64,000 bases of DNA from Phymatolithon calcareum (GCA_977006965.1 OZ345378.1:2170001-2234000); one strand, 5' to 3'; shown: positions 49,701 through 59,997, counted from the stretch's first letter. The notes: generated from the sequence alone by a model not told the origin. Made by a program: numbers and translations.

Positions 49701-51573
49701 AGAGGCGGGACTTGTCATGAGCTTGCGATAAGGCATCGGAATACAATGGGCGGACGCCGGAGGAAGCACGGACATCAACTGCTGTAGAGGTAGAAAAGGT
49801 TTGTCTGAGCTGAAAGTTAGAGTACTCGGGTCTGCCTTCTCGGCAATCCCAGTCAGATCCGACGGAAAGGGGGCGTAATGATACGGGTAATACCACCGCC
49901 ATGACTGACAACCTTCAAAATAATACTTCAAGGTCCACACCACACCCTGCATGTAGTGTGTGGATAGTTCAGAAATGGAAGCATCCTCGTCCTTGGCAAA
50001 CTCCGGTCCAAACTTTTCGGCGTAGTATTTTCGCTTATTCGTCGTCTGCTTCTTTGAGTGAGTGATACTTCTGCACTTTGCGATTTCAGATTCGACATCG
50101 TAGTTATGAACAGGTGCCCCGATGCCGCTAGATTCCGAGAAGCCGAAAATGGCGTCTAATTCTTCCGAGTCAGAAAAAAGAGTTTTTGGTCCATTATGGC
50201 CTCTAGGTCCTCTCGAGCGCAGTTCTCTTTCTTTACGCTTCATAGCACGGGGCTCAAAAAGGGCGAGTTTTGCTACAAAAAGTTCAACTCTATGCGGGCA
50301 AATCCGACCCGATTCAAAGAGATAACCCTCCATGCGTGGAAGAAGTCGCCTGTATAAATGCATCATGGCAACAACCATGCCATCTGCAATTTCAATCGTC
50401 GGTAGATGCGGTAAGAAATCATTTCCCACCAGCATCAACATGAAGACAAAATCGTCCACAATTCGTTCCACGTCAAAATACGGCAATAGTGAGTTTCCCT
50501 CCGCACCTATATCCAGTGCCAGATATTCCCGCAACAAGCCGATGGAAAGCAATTCGAATTCGCCGAACGTGATTGTGTCCAGTTGCGTCGCCATCCGGGG
50601 ACCGCCTTTCCTCTTCCAGTACGCACTGAAATCAACTTTTTCGCGTAAAAGGAAAAAGTGCGGTTCATGAGAAACCAGACCAAGCATGATTAGGTCCGCA
50701 TCCAAGCCGTAGAGACAATGGCGTGTATTTGGTGGCATTTTACCAGCCACTTTGACTGCTCGAATGTATTCCATAATTTTGTGCTCTCCTTCCCCAGGAG
50801 CTTCTGCGCCAGACAGAACGACTTCAATATCGGCCCATTGCGGATTATGTGTTACGCGATCCGCAACATAATATTCCAGGGCATCTGTCAATTTTTGCAT
50901 GAACTCGGTACCGGGAGAAATGCAGTTGGAATCGAACGGAGTTGATTCTGCAGCCACATACATAGGATCTTCCGCAAGACGTCGTTGATGTTCATCAGTA
51001 CGCTCCTTAGCACTTCGAAACCTTCGCGAGCGCTGCTGGTTCATTTTCGCACGAGGAGCCACACCGTCAATAGCAAAATACAGCAGTTTTCTCGGACGAA
51101 TCATGGAGAACAGGTTGTCGATATACTTGAAGACGTCAAGCAGCATATCCTCGTGTGTGCGGGTGACATGCAACAGGTTTTGATATCGTTCGCCGTCTTC
51201 CGAATTCTTGGAGCCATCGCCGCGAACGCAGTTATGGACGATTCCGTTCATATCAAGATACAAGTTATCCATTTCAGGCACGTTGTCATTTTCAATTTTC
51301 GTGTTAATGAGAGGATACCTCTCACTGATGAAGCGGTAGAATTTCGGAACCCCTGGAAACCGACCGATGTAAAGCAAACAAACAAAAAAGATAAACATAG
51401 CATGTTAGAAAACAGAGAAAAAACACAACGTGTGGATAAATGATATACACAGAGTAGAGTAGAAAAAGGCGCAAAACGCGGACTTTATTCTATTCTGTTC
51501 TGTTCTGTTCTGTTCTGTTCGCAAGGAGACCGGAAATAGCAAGGTGCTGTCGGAGAAAATTGCACTTACCCAT
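46794..51573 (-). CDS. XRN1: 5'-3' exoribonuclease XRN1-like, spliced
   Basis: Processive 5'-3' mRNA exonuclease acting after decapping. The open frame alone would begin with a hydrophobic stretch and then GVPKFYRFISERYPLIN. Splicing a 217-nt intron (51569-51353) joins ATGG (51573-51570) to it and restores the conserved MGVPKFYR start, giving 1520 aa. The intron has GTAAGT, a TTCTAAC branch-like site (CTAAC at 51408-51404) and TTTCCAG. Catalytic motifs of the family follow in order: LYLDMNGIVHNC, FAIDGVAPRAKMNQQRSRRF, EAPGEGEHKIMEYIR, YGLDADLIMLGL, VGNDFLPHLPTIEI and SWRWYYPYHYAPF. Downstream are the large beta-domain region of XRN1-type proteins and a disordered basic C-terminus. This length and layout favour cytoplasmic XRN1 over the shorter XRN2. 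Confidence 0.93.
51353..51569 (-). other. Spliceosomal intron of the XRN1 gene
   Basis: 217 nt, GT-AG. The donor is ATGG|GTAAGT, the acceptor TTTCCAG|GG, with CTAAC about 50 nt before the acceptor. It interrupts the second codon (phase 1). It contains a pentanucleotide repeat, (TTCTG)5.6 on the + strand at 51493-51520, which reads GAACA in the sense direction. Confidence 0.85.
51493..51520. repeat. TTCTG pentanucleotide microsatellite in the XRN1 intron
   Basis: Five full tandem copies of TTCTG plus TTC, without interruption. Confidence 0.9.
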
Positions 51574-54027
51574 TGTTGACGCTGATTAACAGTTGGAACG
51601 GACGACGCGCATCAGCTCCTTCGCGAAGCGTTCCCCGAGGAAAATCGTTATTTGAAGACGGACGTCTGAATTCAGCCTCAAATGCTTTGTGAGGACAAAC
51701 AAGTTCGACACGATCCAGGGAAAAGTGTACTACTGTACGACCCCCCTGTGAATTCGGAACCCACAGTAATTTGGACCATTGTTCAACTTCAATAGAAAAA
51801 TTGTAATTGTCTTACGAATGCTACGATTGACTTTTTCTGGAGGACGAGTTTTGATCTGGTTCGGATAATGAGATCTGCTTTGATCTGCTTCTGAAATCAG
51901 ATCTTAGATTGATTTCAGTTCTCCCTCCGCACTTGAGCGGACGATTTTCGTACGTGCCCCGTGATGTACAGTATCAGTGTGACGGGCTGTGCGATGGTCG
52001 TACAGTACGGCATTCCCTTCAATGACTCTCGCATAGCAAAGTCTGTGGTAGATGATCTTTTCGGAAGGGATTTCCGGCGTGCTTGGTGGTTTTGTTTTGT
52101 TTTGTGAACCCATATTCCCATTTTGGCTAGGTTGTTTCGAAATGCACCTCTGAATCACATGCCTCCACGAATTGCTGTTTGCCACGACGAGCATTGGGAA
52201 CTTGTGCAACGAAAACTGTTGACCTCAAGAGGGCTTCAGTATTCACGCGCAAACAATGTCGATAAGCGAGCGATCGGAGCAATGCCTTAGACGTCCATTT
52301 GTAACAGTGGACAGCTTGCAACGCTGAAATTTTGCTAAATGTACCTGACTTTTGCGCCACGTTATGTTGAAGCCAAATGTGGCAGCTGGTGTGGCTCTGA
52401 AAAAGAGTACAGTATGTGACCTGTAACGCGAGAAAATCAAGTAGTAACCGGATGAACCTGGCTTAACCTTGCGGTGGCTGACACGGGAAGAGCTATGGTA
52501 CGCATATTCGCAACTTGGCATTGGGGAAGTCGCGGATGCCGTCGCGACAGAAGGGAATTTTCGCGACTTGTGGACATAAGGGTACTCTGCGAATATTTTG
52601 CGACGTGACAGGCAGTGTTAGCGATGCGAAGAGATCCGTAGAAAAACAATTATTTCTTGGGTTATTGAGGGGAAAGTGTAAAAAACACAGCGCATATGCG
52701 AACATGTTAGCCAATTCGCGAGCTGCCGCATTGACTCTATTGCTCTCGTCTCGTCCCACCGGATGTCATTCAGAGAGTTGTAAAAATCAGATTATCTGCT
52801 GTAACCAGAAGGATCAGAAAGGGAAAGAAATGACCAACAACTCAGTCAGATGCGGTTTACGCGACGACTGTGACGACGGCGCATGATCCAGTCCCAACCA
52901 GAGGTGTGTTCCTGATCCGTTTTTCTTCAACGAGCTCTGACACCGTCCACGTGTTTCCTCCCGGAGCGTAGCATGTAGTACGACGGGAGCCAAACGTGAC
53001 ATTTATGCGATAGATTTAACGGCTGGGATAGGTGAAGTATTCTGACATCGGCGAGCGGGCGATGCGCACTCGGGGATCTGAACATATGCGGAGTATAAGA
53101 GGCCAATGGAATTGCAATGATGGATATGCGGTGGAGACGAAATGGCATCGCTCGGAGAAATTGCCAACACCAATCTCATTGCGGCGAATATATCCGCCTC
53201 CCCAGTCGGTTGAGGTTGACGTCAACAATAATTCCGATCATCGCTCAGGTTCGTGCCCCGCCTGAGGGAGGATCTCCGCATGCACAGTGCTGTATCATAT
53301 CATACAGCACAAGCTTGCTGGTTCAACTCATATGTCTCTGGGCCTCCTGTTTAGACTGAACCTCGAATAGAAAACAACATGATGGCCAGAACTCGATTTG
53401 GGCTGCGCATGTGCAGTACTGTATGATTACCCAATTTTTGCATATTGTAGGGAGCAATCCCGCCACCAATACTGGACCAAGGGAATTTGAATTCTTGATA
53501 CTGGAAGTACACTTGCAGCCTTTGCCCAACTTAATCCGCCTTTCTCACCCTCAGCACTCCTAGTCCCGCTTTCACCGCCCGCCTAGGAATTATTGGACAA
53601 AACTGCTTCTGCGCATATGCCTAGTTAAATGTCGCCATTCCAACCGTAGTTATCCTTTTTTCATTATTTTATTCAAAAGCATCGTATAAACAGATTCTGT
53701 TCTGACCGTATTGCTTGCATCCCGAACAAACATTAGATCCGTCCTATTTCTCCACCCGGAAACCGGTATACATATCGGACGTCAGCACTTATCCATCTCG
53801 ACCCGATCCGACCAACCTACCCACCCAAAAGGAGCCCAAGCGCACAAAGTTGTTCTGAATGGCAAGCAGGTCCTGCCAAACGATTAGTTTCCGTCATTCT
53901 CTCGTCCACGGAGGTGCCCACTGCTAGTGCCGCACTCCATCGGGAACTCTACCATATTCACCAACAAACGAATCGACCCTTCGCATCTTCAGACCACTCC
54001 GTCAATCTGAATCGCAACATCTCCACA
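51574..54027. other. 2.5-kb divergent spacer between XRN1 and GT11-like gene
   Basis: No recognisable gene. A hairpin at 53287-53310 (9-bp arms GTGCTGTAT around CATATC) contains the TATCAT string seen in other spacers. The open frame of the downstream gene extends 114 nt into this region up to a GTG, but the first ATG is at 54028. Confidence 0.55.
53287..53310. repeat. Hairpin containing TATCATAT
   Basis: GTGCTGTAT and ATACAGCAC form a perfect 9-bp stem around CATATC. Confidence 0.65.
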
Positions 54028-55692
54028 ATGTCATCTTCCGATGTGAATAACAGTGTCCAGGCCGTCGGCAAACTTCTTGTCAAACGTGTCAAAATGACCC
54101 GCCCCAAGTCTCTGGCTTCTCTCTCTGATGCCTCCAGTCTCTCCAGCGGCGCAATCACACCTCAAAGTAAGGTCAACGCTGGTGTCGAGGACTGTGTCGA
54201 GCTCTGTCGCCTGCTGCTGCAGAAGGTTGGCGCGGATGCCCGTACCAACGACTCTGCCGAACTTGATCGTCTGCTCACTACTGAATACCCCCCTGGTGTT
54301 GCCGAACTTCTTGGTCGCATTACTGGCGCTTTGGATACCGATGGCATCTTGGATTCAGTCTCAGAAGTCACTGACTCGAGTGAAAATGATGAGGACCAAC
54401 TGTCCATCCCTGACGTTCTTGCTGATGCAAATCTTTCAGTCGCTCAGAACAACCGTCCGTCAATTCCGATTTCCGTACCCGATTCTCAGTACAATTCCAA
54501 TACTGAAATCGCAATCAGTCGAATCTTTGAACTTGGCAAGTTTAAAGCTGTCCAAGATCCCTCCATTCCTGCAACTGCACCTTACAACGGACCTGGCGTT
54601 ATCACCATGACGGGATTTGGCGAGCTTGGACGCTTCGGAAACCAGGTCTTGCAGTATGCCTTTCTCAAATCGTATGCCACTCTGCATAACATTCCCGAAA
54701 TTCAAGTGCCGCAGTGGGTAGGGTCTGCAATTTTTGGCCTGGATGACGCCCCAGTTGCACGAGCTCTGCCTCCCGCAGTTGAATTCTACGGCACCGTGGC
54801 GAATTCCACATTCACTGACGACCTGATCAAATATGTCAAGAATTCGGATGTCACCGGACGAACTGAGGAGCTCGGATTGTCGTGCTTGTCACCTGAGAAT
54901 GCCGGCACCGCACCTCGGAATGTAGACATTTGGGGTTGGTTCCAGTGGCACTCGTCATTGTATGCCCCATTCAAGACCATTCTACACGACGTGTTTTCAC
55001 CTGTGCCCGCCATTGACGTCAATTTACACGAAATCTTTGACCGCGAGGTGCGACACAGAGGTGGTCGCAAACGCACTGTTGTCGGACTTCATCTGCGATA
55101 CGGAGATTACCAAAGCATTGCTGCAAGCTCCTTTGGTTATTGTGCTCCCACGTTGTGGTATTTGCAATGGCTGAAGAGGATATGGCCGACGTTGGATGAC
55201 CCTGTATTGATTGTCACATCGGACGACCTGAAGGCAGTGATTGGCGATTTTGCTGAGTACGATCCGGTTACCACCAACATGGTGGGAATGTGCATGCCGG
55301 CAGAGTTCAAGGGTTTGAAGGCTGGATTTTTCCCAGACTGGTATGCGCTCACGAAATGCGACGTGATGGCCATTTCAAACTCCACATTTAGTTTCAGCGC
55401 GAGTTTGATGAATAATCAGCCGAACTTACGTGTGTTTCGTGCGCATTATGCCGAGCAAATGGTTGAGATTGCGCCGTGGAACACGGAGCCCATCGTGCAC
55501 AGAGACGTGGGCAAAGGAGGCATCTCGCATGCTCTCGAGACGTTGCAAATTCTGTACAACACACAGGGCACAGGGGCTGTGATTCGAAATCTTGCATTTG
55601 AATTACCGTACTATGGAGTGCGGTCAATGGTGATGAAGGCTGTTCTGTGGCGTGAAGCAAGAAACAAGGCCGTGATGACATACCGTTTGTAA
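54028..55692 (+). CDS. GT11-like (alpha-1,2-fucosyltransferase-type) glycosyltransferase
   Basis: 554 aa. The N-terminal 190 residues are Ser/Asp-rich and lack a membrane anchor or signal peptide. The C-terminal part carries three family-type motifs: GRFGNQVLQYAF (about 201-212), corresponding to GR-x-GN-Q-x-xQYA; VGLHLRYGDY (about 352-361), corresponding to the HxRRGDY GDP-fucose-binding motif; and CDVMAISNSTFSFSAS (about 444-459), corresponding to the SNSTFSWW motif. The order and spacing fit GT11 and related fucosyltransferase-fold enzymes. The second Arg of HxRRGDY is Tyr and the WW of the last motif is FS, so the donor or activity may differ. The absence of an N-terminal anchor is odd for a Golgi enzyme; a missed upstream exon could supply one. 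Start: ATG in the context ACAATGTC. Confidence 0.78.
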   Translation: MSSSDVNNSVQAVGKLLVKRVKMTRPKSLASLSDASSLSSGAITPQSKVNAGVEDCVELCRLLLQKVGADARTNDSAELDRLLTTEYPPGVAELLGRITGALDTDGILDSVSEVTDSSENDEDQLSIPDVLADANLSVAQNNRPSIPISVPDSQYNSNTEIAISRIFELGKFKAVQDPSIPATAPYNGPGVITMTGFGELGRFGNQVLQYAFLKSYATLHNIPEIQVPQWVGSAIFGLDDAPVARALPPAVEFYGTVANSTFTDDLIKYVKNSDVTGRTEELGLSCLSPENAGTAPRNVDIWGWFQWHSSLYAPFKTILHDVFSPVPAIDVNLHEIFDREVRHRGGRKRTVVGLHLRYGDYQSIAASSFGYCAPTLWYLQWLKRIWPTLDDPVLIVTSDDLKAVIGDFAEYDPVTTNMVGMCMPAEFKGLKAGFFPDWYALTKCDVMAISNSTFSFSASLMNNQPNLRVFRAHYAEQMVEIAPWNTEPIVHRDVGKGGISHALETLQILYNTQGTGAVIRNLAFELPYYGVRSMVMKAVLWREARNKAVMTYRL

Positions 55693-56088
55693 TTGTGTTC
55701 TATGCTAGGACTGCCTGTCTGGGACAGAATCGGTTGTTCTTCTTTGAGTTAGCAAAAATTGTTACTGTACAGTACTGTTTCTTGAGAGAGCATTCGTGAT
55801 TGGTACTGTACTGTGTTTCCCCTTCTTTCGCATCCATAAAATGGATCAATGCTTTCATGATGACTCGCAAAACGGTGTTTGTTAATAATACGCTACATTT
55901 TTGTCTCAAAACGCTAAAAGAACTTTACAACTCTATAACCACAATCCAATCCATCGTTTGCCCAAGGGAACAGAAGCCCAGTAACCATTATCTTGAACCA
56001 ACCCACATTGCCCTGCAAGAACCCTCCCATCCATGCATCCTTTTCTAGACCTCAATTCCCAGTCGACAAGGTTAGACACGACATAAAG
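55693..56088. other. Convergent spacer between GT11-like and GET4 genes
   Basis: 396 bp. It contains TACTGTACAGTA (55763-55774) and a second, partial copy (TACTGTACTGT) about 30 bp on. Otherwise nothing is recognised. Confidence 0.6.
55763..55774. repeat. TACTGTACAGTA palindrome (copy 3)
   Basis: Exact copy, extended on the 3' side by CTGT to give overlapping GTACT/GTACA units. Confidence 0.9.
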
Positions 56089-57039
56089 TCACGATCCTGT
56101 CATAAGCCCGCGAATCATGGAGGACATCATTCCTCCAAATCCGCCCGCTTGTGGCTGTCGAATCTTGAAGAACTTCTGCGCTACTGACGCGAGCAGAGGC
56201 TCAAGTGCAGGGTCGCGCCTCAAATGGGGGCCATAAGTGGCAGATATCTTCTCGAAAAGTGGGGCCGCGCGTTCCTCAAGTTCACATACCTTACACAACA
56301 ATTCTACAAAATTGGCCAACGGCACTGGGGCTGTTGGCCCAGGCTTTGCCAACGCGGGGTTAGCGGGCCATCCCTGCAGCTTGAAAAATTCTGCCTTGAG
56401 CCTATTAGCATCAGCCAGATTCTCTGCGCTAAGATAAAGCAACACACCACGTGCAAGTAGCAATCCACGCTCCCCGGGTAACGCTGACCCATTAGCCCAT
56501 GCGTGAAGAAAGCGAGCATAGCCTTCAGGATCATCGGAGCGCACGAAAAAAGTTTGCGCAGACGCGTTCTCATCCAGGGCTGCGGCCGACGCGGCGGCGG
56601 CAGAATTGAGCTTTGCATCTCCGTGCGTAGTGCCGGCGCAATCCGGACGAGCGGACCATGCGACGACGGCCTTGAGAAAGCGGAGTCGTTCGCGTTCGAT
56701 CTCAGATGCCGCCGGTCCCCCTTCTTCCGGCACACGGAACGCAGATGCGAGGGAGAGATGCTTGGCGACCGTGACGGAGGTGGCTGCGACGGTATGTGTA
56801 ACGCAATGCTTGGCGGCTAAGAGACCGAGGGCGCAGCCTGCTTGCGCTTGATCGTTTGAAAGAAGCCATTCAGCACCTGTGAAGAGTGCGTCAAGAGCCT
56901 TTTGTTTTTCGGCATTTGTCGCGGTTTTCTTCGAGGTGAGTCGGTGGTGAAGCATGCGGCACGCTTGCTCAGCGCCGTAGAAGTCCTGCTCGCGAACACA
57001 GCGGGCGTAGCGCTTCTCTAGACTTGCCGCTGACGCCAT
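56089..57039 (-). CDS. GET4: GET4/TRC35 homologue (tail-anchored protein targeting)
   Basis: 316-aa alpha-solenoid protein. GET4 bridges the Sgt2 chaperone and the GET3 ATPase, through GET5/UBL4A, to deliver tail-anchored proteins to the ER. The N-terminus LEKRYARCVREQDFYGAEQ, with GAEWLLSNDQAQAGCALGLL further on, matches the GET4 pattern (RF...G.YY.A.Q...; GA..LL...Q...G..L). The C-terminus KFFKIRQPQ followed by GGFGGMMSSMIRGL fits the usual end of the family, and length is normal. Ala-rich composition is typical of helical repeats. Start: ATG at 57039 in the context AGAAATGG; the open frame carries six more codons upstream. It diverges from the hemerythrin-like gene at 57598. Confidence 0.85.
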   Translation of the reverse strand: MASAASLEKRYARCVREQDFYGAEQACRMLHHRLTSKKTATNAEKQKALDALFTGAEWLLSNDQAQAGCALGLLAAKHCVTHTVAATSVTVAKHLSLASAFRVPEEGGPAASEIERERLRFLKAVVAWSARPDCAGTTHGDAKLNSAAAASAAALDENASAQTFFVRSDDPEGYARFLHAWANGSALPGERGLLLARGVLLYLSAENLADANRLKAEFFKLQGWPANPALAKPGPTAPVPLANFVELLCKVCELEERAAPLFEKISATYGPHLRRDPALEPLLASVAQKFFKIRQPQAGGFGGMMSSMIRGLMTGS

Positions 57040-57597
57040 TTCTGCGCACCAAAGCACGCGCTAATGCGCAGGACGGAGGACGACGGATTGCGTAAGGAAA
57101 TGCGCTGGTTGCAAACCGAAAAAGTGGATCGCGTAGGCTTTGAGCCAGGAATTGACTGCCGCGCTGTACCGAAAAAAATCGTACAATTTGGTTGCTGCAC
57201 CAGTTGGCTGGTTTGTTTCCATGTTGCATGCAAACCACGAAATTCAGCATCATTACAGTGCAGTGTAAGGATAACCTCCAGTATTCGATTCTTGATCCTA
57301 TGGAAGAAGTTCATCGCGTGAAACTGCCATCAAGGGAAAGTTAGACTTACCTCTGCTGCCATGAAAGCTTTTGGACGATTTTCGGAAGTCTGCTTTACGG
57401 ATGCTTAACGGTTTAATCCGCAAAGAAGACTCCCAAATACCGTCCAAAACCTTTCGTGGCAGTTTCAAACGATGAGCTTCTGACTGGAGCTTCTTCCACT
57501 CTGAGATGTGGAGCATTCTTATGAACGTCTTTGGGGCTCATGAGGTTGTAGGTCCGTCCGGACAGACCAGCGCAATGCGGCCTTCCTCGGTTCAAAA
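57040..57597. promoter_or_regulatory. Divergent promoter region of GET4 and hemerythrin-like gene
   Basis: 558 bp without a gene. No TATA box or strong palindrome was seen. Confidence 0.5.
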
Positions 57598-58539
57598 ATG
57601 GATGTCTCCATCGCCGAACTAAGGATCGACGCAGTGCAAATCGCAGACATGTCGTTAGACGCCGAATGCGTCCTCGAGCGCGCACAAGTTGCCTCAGCGG
57701 CCGTTTCCGCAATGCCTTATCTGGGCACTGTAGGTGCCTACAACAAGCATTGGCATGTCGACGCCGTGTCCCTTCCGCATAATGCGATTCGCAAAATATT
57801 GTCGACACTCTTCTCGGCCACATCTTCGCTGCACACGCTGGCGCTCGATGCAACGTCGCACGATGTAGACTTGTATGTAAAGTACGTTTGGCATTGCGCC
57901 CACTTCTTCACCACCGTGCTTTCCTGCGAAGAAGCGGCACTATATTCGGAAGTAGAGACCGGTCTACTGCGTCGCGTCGACCTTGGAGGGGAGGCGTTAT
58001 CGCCCGGCGTGCGTGCCCAGACGCGACGAACGCTACTCGCGCACTTGAATGCGCTACGTGCCGTGGTGCGCGACTCCAAGCATACGCCGGCGTTGCAGCT
58101 TGCCGCTCGCGCTCGCGCCGCATTGCTCGAGTTTACCACGCCTGCGGAGGCGTATTTTAAAGCGAAGGAGCGCGCGCTGCCTCGCGTGTTGTCGAAGCGA
58201 TTTCGAGGGACACGCGGAAAGAATAAGATCGAAGGCCGGACGCTGGAGATCCTGTCGAAGCAAGAGGATGGCAGCATGTTTTCTGCCATGCTGGTTTGCT
58301 CATTGGGTTCTAGTGAGGTTGTGGCAGAATTTGCGTCGCGGCACTTTGGCAAAGATGAGGGCGCGATGGATGAATTCCTGAAGGCAAGAGATGTTGTCCA
58401 TGCCGGGTTTTTGCAAATTCCGATTGTGTTTGAGGCGGCGGCTGCGAAGTATGCTGCCCGATTCTCAGTGGATCGATTTCTCAAGGAGTATGGAAAAGGC
58501 CGTGCCCGTGATGAGCTTGTAGCGCTTGTCGGACAATGA
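57598..58539 (+). CDS. Hemerythrin-like four-helix protein, copy 1
   Basis: 313 aa, intracellular by appearance (no signal or TM). The helical core resembles a hemerythrin HHE domain: PHNAIRKILSTLFSA (His61 at the first-helix position) and, about 35 residues on, VKYVWHCAHFFTTVLSCEEAALY (His99, His102, Glu111, Glu112). The usual HH pair before EE is not conserved, so iron binding is uncertain. A C-terminal region (KIEGRTLEILSKQEDGSM followed by FSAML) aligns by eye with DRKVISALRRGPEGGIRVALM of the neighbouring reverse-strand protein, and both share HNA[IL]R, so the two are probably distant paralogues arranged tail to tail. Function is unknown; oxygen, iron or NO sensing are possibilities for the fold, not shown here. 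The ATG has an A-rich context. Confidence 0.6.
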   Translation: MDVSIAELRIDAVQIADMSLDAECVLERAQVASAAVSAMPYLGTVGAYNKHWHVDAVSLPHNAIRKILSTLFSATSSLHTLALDATSHDVDLYVKYVWHCAHFFTTVLSCEEAALYSEVETGLLRRVDLGGEALSPGVRAQTRRTLLAHLNALRAVVRDSKHTPALQLAARARAALLEFTTPAEAYFKAKERALPRVLSKRFRGTRGKNKIEGRTLEILSKQEDGSMFSAMLVCSLGSSEVVAEFASRHFGKDEGAMDEFLKARDVVHAGFLQIPIVFEAAAAKYAARFSVDRFLKEYGKGRARDELVALVGQ

Positions 58540-58662
58540 GTTGAGGAGCAAGAAAGGCAGGCAGACAGGCATGTAGTTGTTGTAGTTGATTGGGAGCTGC
58601 AGCATCGCAGCGCGGAGTGAAGACTGTTGAGTGTTGAATCCGATATGGTGTGGTGGACTTGA

Positions 58663-58681
58663 AATAAAATAGGGCTTTATT
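58663..58681. promoter_or_regulatory. Bidirectional poly(A) signal between convergent genes
   Basis: AATAAA on the + strand (58663-58668) and TTTATT (58676-58681), which is AATAAA on the - strand, are separated by 7 bases. They lie 124 bp after the stop of the + gene and 135 bp after the stop of the - gene. The arrangement is palindromic and could serve both transcripts. Confidence 0.55.
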
Positions 58682-58815
58682 TATACTGTACTGTATTGGT
58701 GTGCGGCACCAAGCAGGACATGATATGCAATTACTGTATGTAGACGCAGGCACGCTGCACATGCAGCAGACGTCCATCCATCTCGAACAGTGTATGCATG
58801 CAACGTGTGTGTGTA

Positions 58816-59997
58816 TCAGAAATGTAAAAAGCGTGCGACGTCTTCATCGCGCGACTCGGGGGAAGTATTCGTCGAAGCATAGGCGTCCAGATGATCATCA
58901 TGTGAAAACAGAGGACGAATTTTCTCCGGCGTACGGGGCGGGGAATCAATGCCCTTTTTCGCCAACAAGTTATTGACATCACGATGAACACCACGATGGG
59001 CATCCAAGCGGCGCTGAAACGCGATCGGCACTACAACATGATCGCGATAATATCTCTTCGCCCATCTGGGATACAAAAGTCGATTGACCGGTCTCAAATT
59101 TTTCTTCACCCACTTATCTCTCAATGCCGGCTGCATCCACTCGGCCATGAGTGCGACTCTGATGCCACCTTCTGGACCGCGACGCAAGGCTGATATGACC
59201 TTCCTGTCCAGCGCCGGTTTCTCCCCCGGAGCGCGATTAGCACGTATGAGTGGAACCAATGCGGCCTGCAATGCGGTGCAATAGTCAAGAATTCTTGCGC
59301 TGGCGACGGGAGCATCAACTAGAAAAACAGAGAGAACATCGGTTCGATCAACGTGTCTACGTAGATCGAGAGTGGCCTCCACGGCTGCGACAGCATCGAA
59401 CACAGCCACTCGAGCATCATCAAGTTCTTGACGCAATGTAGCTCCGCCTCTTGCAAGTGCCCACGGTACAATGAGTCGTTGCTCAGTTTCAAGCACGGCG
59501 TCTGTAAATTGGGCAAACACGAGCCACCAATCGGAAAGCTCATCGACTTCATGATCCTGTACTCGAGTAGGACCGCGGATGCGAAGACTTGCGCAAATGG
59601 TGCGCAAATGGGCGCATTCGGAACGGAGCGCATTATGGGCAACCGAGAGTACATCGGTAGCCCAACATGTGGACGACGACGATGTTTGCGGCTTGCTGGA
59701 TGCACGACATGGCATAGTACGACGTGCAAAAGAGCGGGAGGGGGAAGAGTGCTGCAGTGGTTGTGGTGTTGAGAGCTTTCGCGAAGGTTGAGTGGAACGA
59801 TGGGAACGGAGGAAGAGGGAGGCCGACGAAGGTTCTGGTTCAATGCCGGCAATGGAGATGGGTATGTGTGGGAGTGTGCGACATGAGAGGGCGCTTGCGA
59901 CCGGGGTGGAGCGATGACATGCGAATGGAGAACAGGTGCACAACTCACCGCCCGCGCATGGGAAGATGGAGTACGACTCCGTACGGGCACTTGACAT
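58816..59997 (-). CDS. Hemerythrin-like protein, copy 2 (start uncertain)
   Basis: Up to 393 aa. The N-terminal third is Ser/Pro/His-rich without a domain. The helical part has DVLSVAHNALRSECAHLRT, then WWLVFAQFTDAVLETEQRL, the pattern of the first two hemerythrin helices with one His and one Glu retained. Later LDRKVISALRRGPEGGIRVA matches copy 1, and a longer basic C-terminus follows (NRLLYPRWAKRYYRDH). Start: ATG at 59997 (context CACCATGTC); ATG at 59715 is a shorter alternative. A strong donor-like GGTGAGT occurs on this strand near 59948, so an intron may remove part of the low-complexity N-terminus. Further upstream the frame runs into microsatellites and is not credible. Function unknown. 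Confidence 0.5.
   Translation of the reverse strand: MSSARTESYSIFPCAGGELCTCSPFACHRSTPVASALSCRTLPHIPISIAGIEPEPSSASLFLRSHRSTQPSRKLSTPQPLQHSSPSRSFARRTMPCRASSKPQTSSSSTCWATDVLSVAHNALRSECAHLRTICASLRIRGPTRVQDHEVDELSDWWLVFAQFTDAVLETEQRLIVPWALARGGATLRQELDDARVAVFDAVAAVEATLDLRRHVDRTDVLSVFLVDAPVASARILDYCTALQAALVPLIRANRAPGEKPALDRKVISALRRGPEGGIRVALMAEWMQPALRDKWVKKNLRPVNRLLYPRWAKRYYRDHVVVPIAFQRRLDAHRGVHRDVNNLLAKKGIDSPPRTPEKIRPLFSHDDHLDAYASTNTSPESRDEDVARFLHF

Noticed and set aside
51353-51398. Hydrophobic N-terminal extension of the XRN1 frame that would look like a signal anchor
   Set aside because: It translates the 3' end of the intron. Splicing at the AG at 51354-51353 gives the conserved MGVPKFYR start instead.
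53914-54027. 38-codon upstream extension of the GT11-like frame
   Set aside because: It starts at GTG, which is not expected in a nuclear gene; the first ATG is at 54028.
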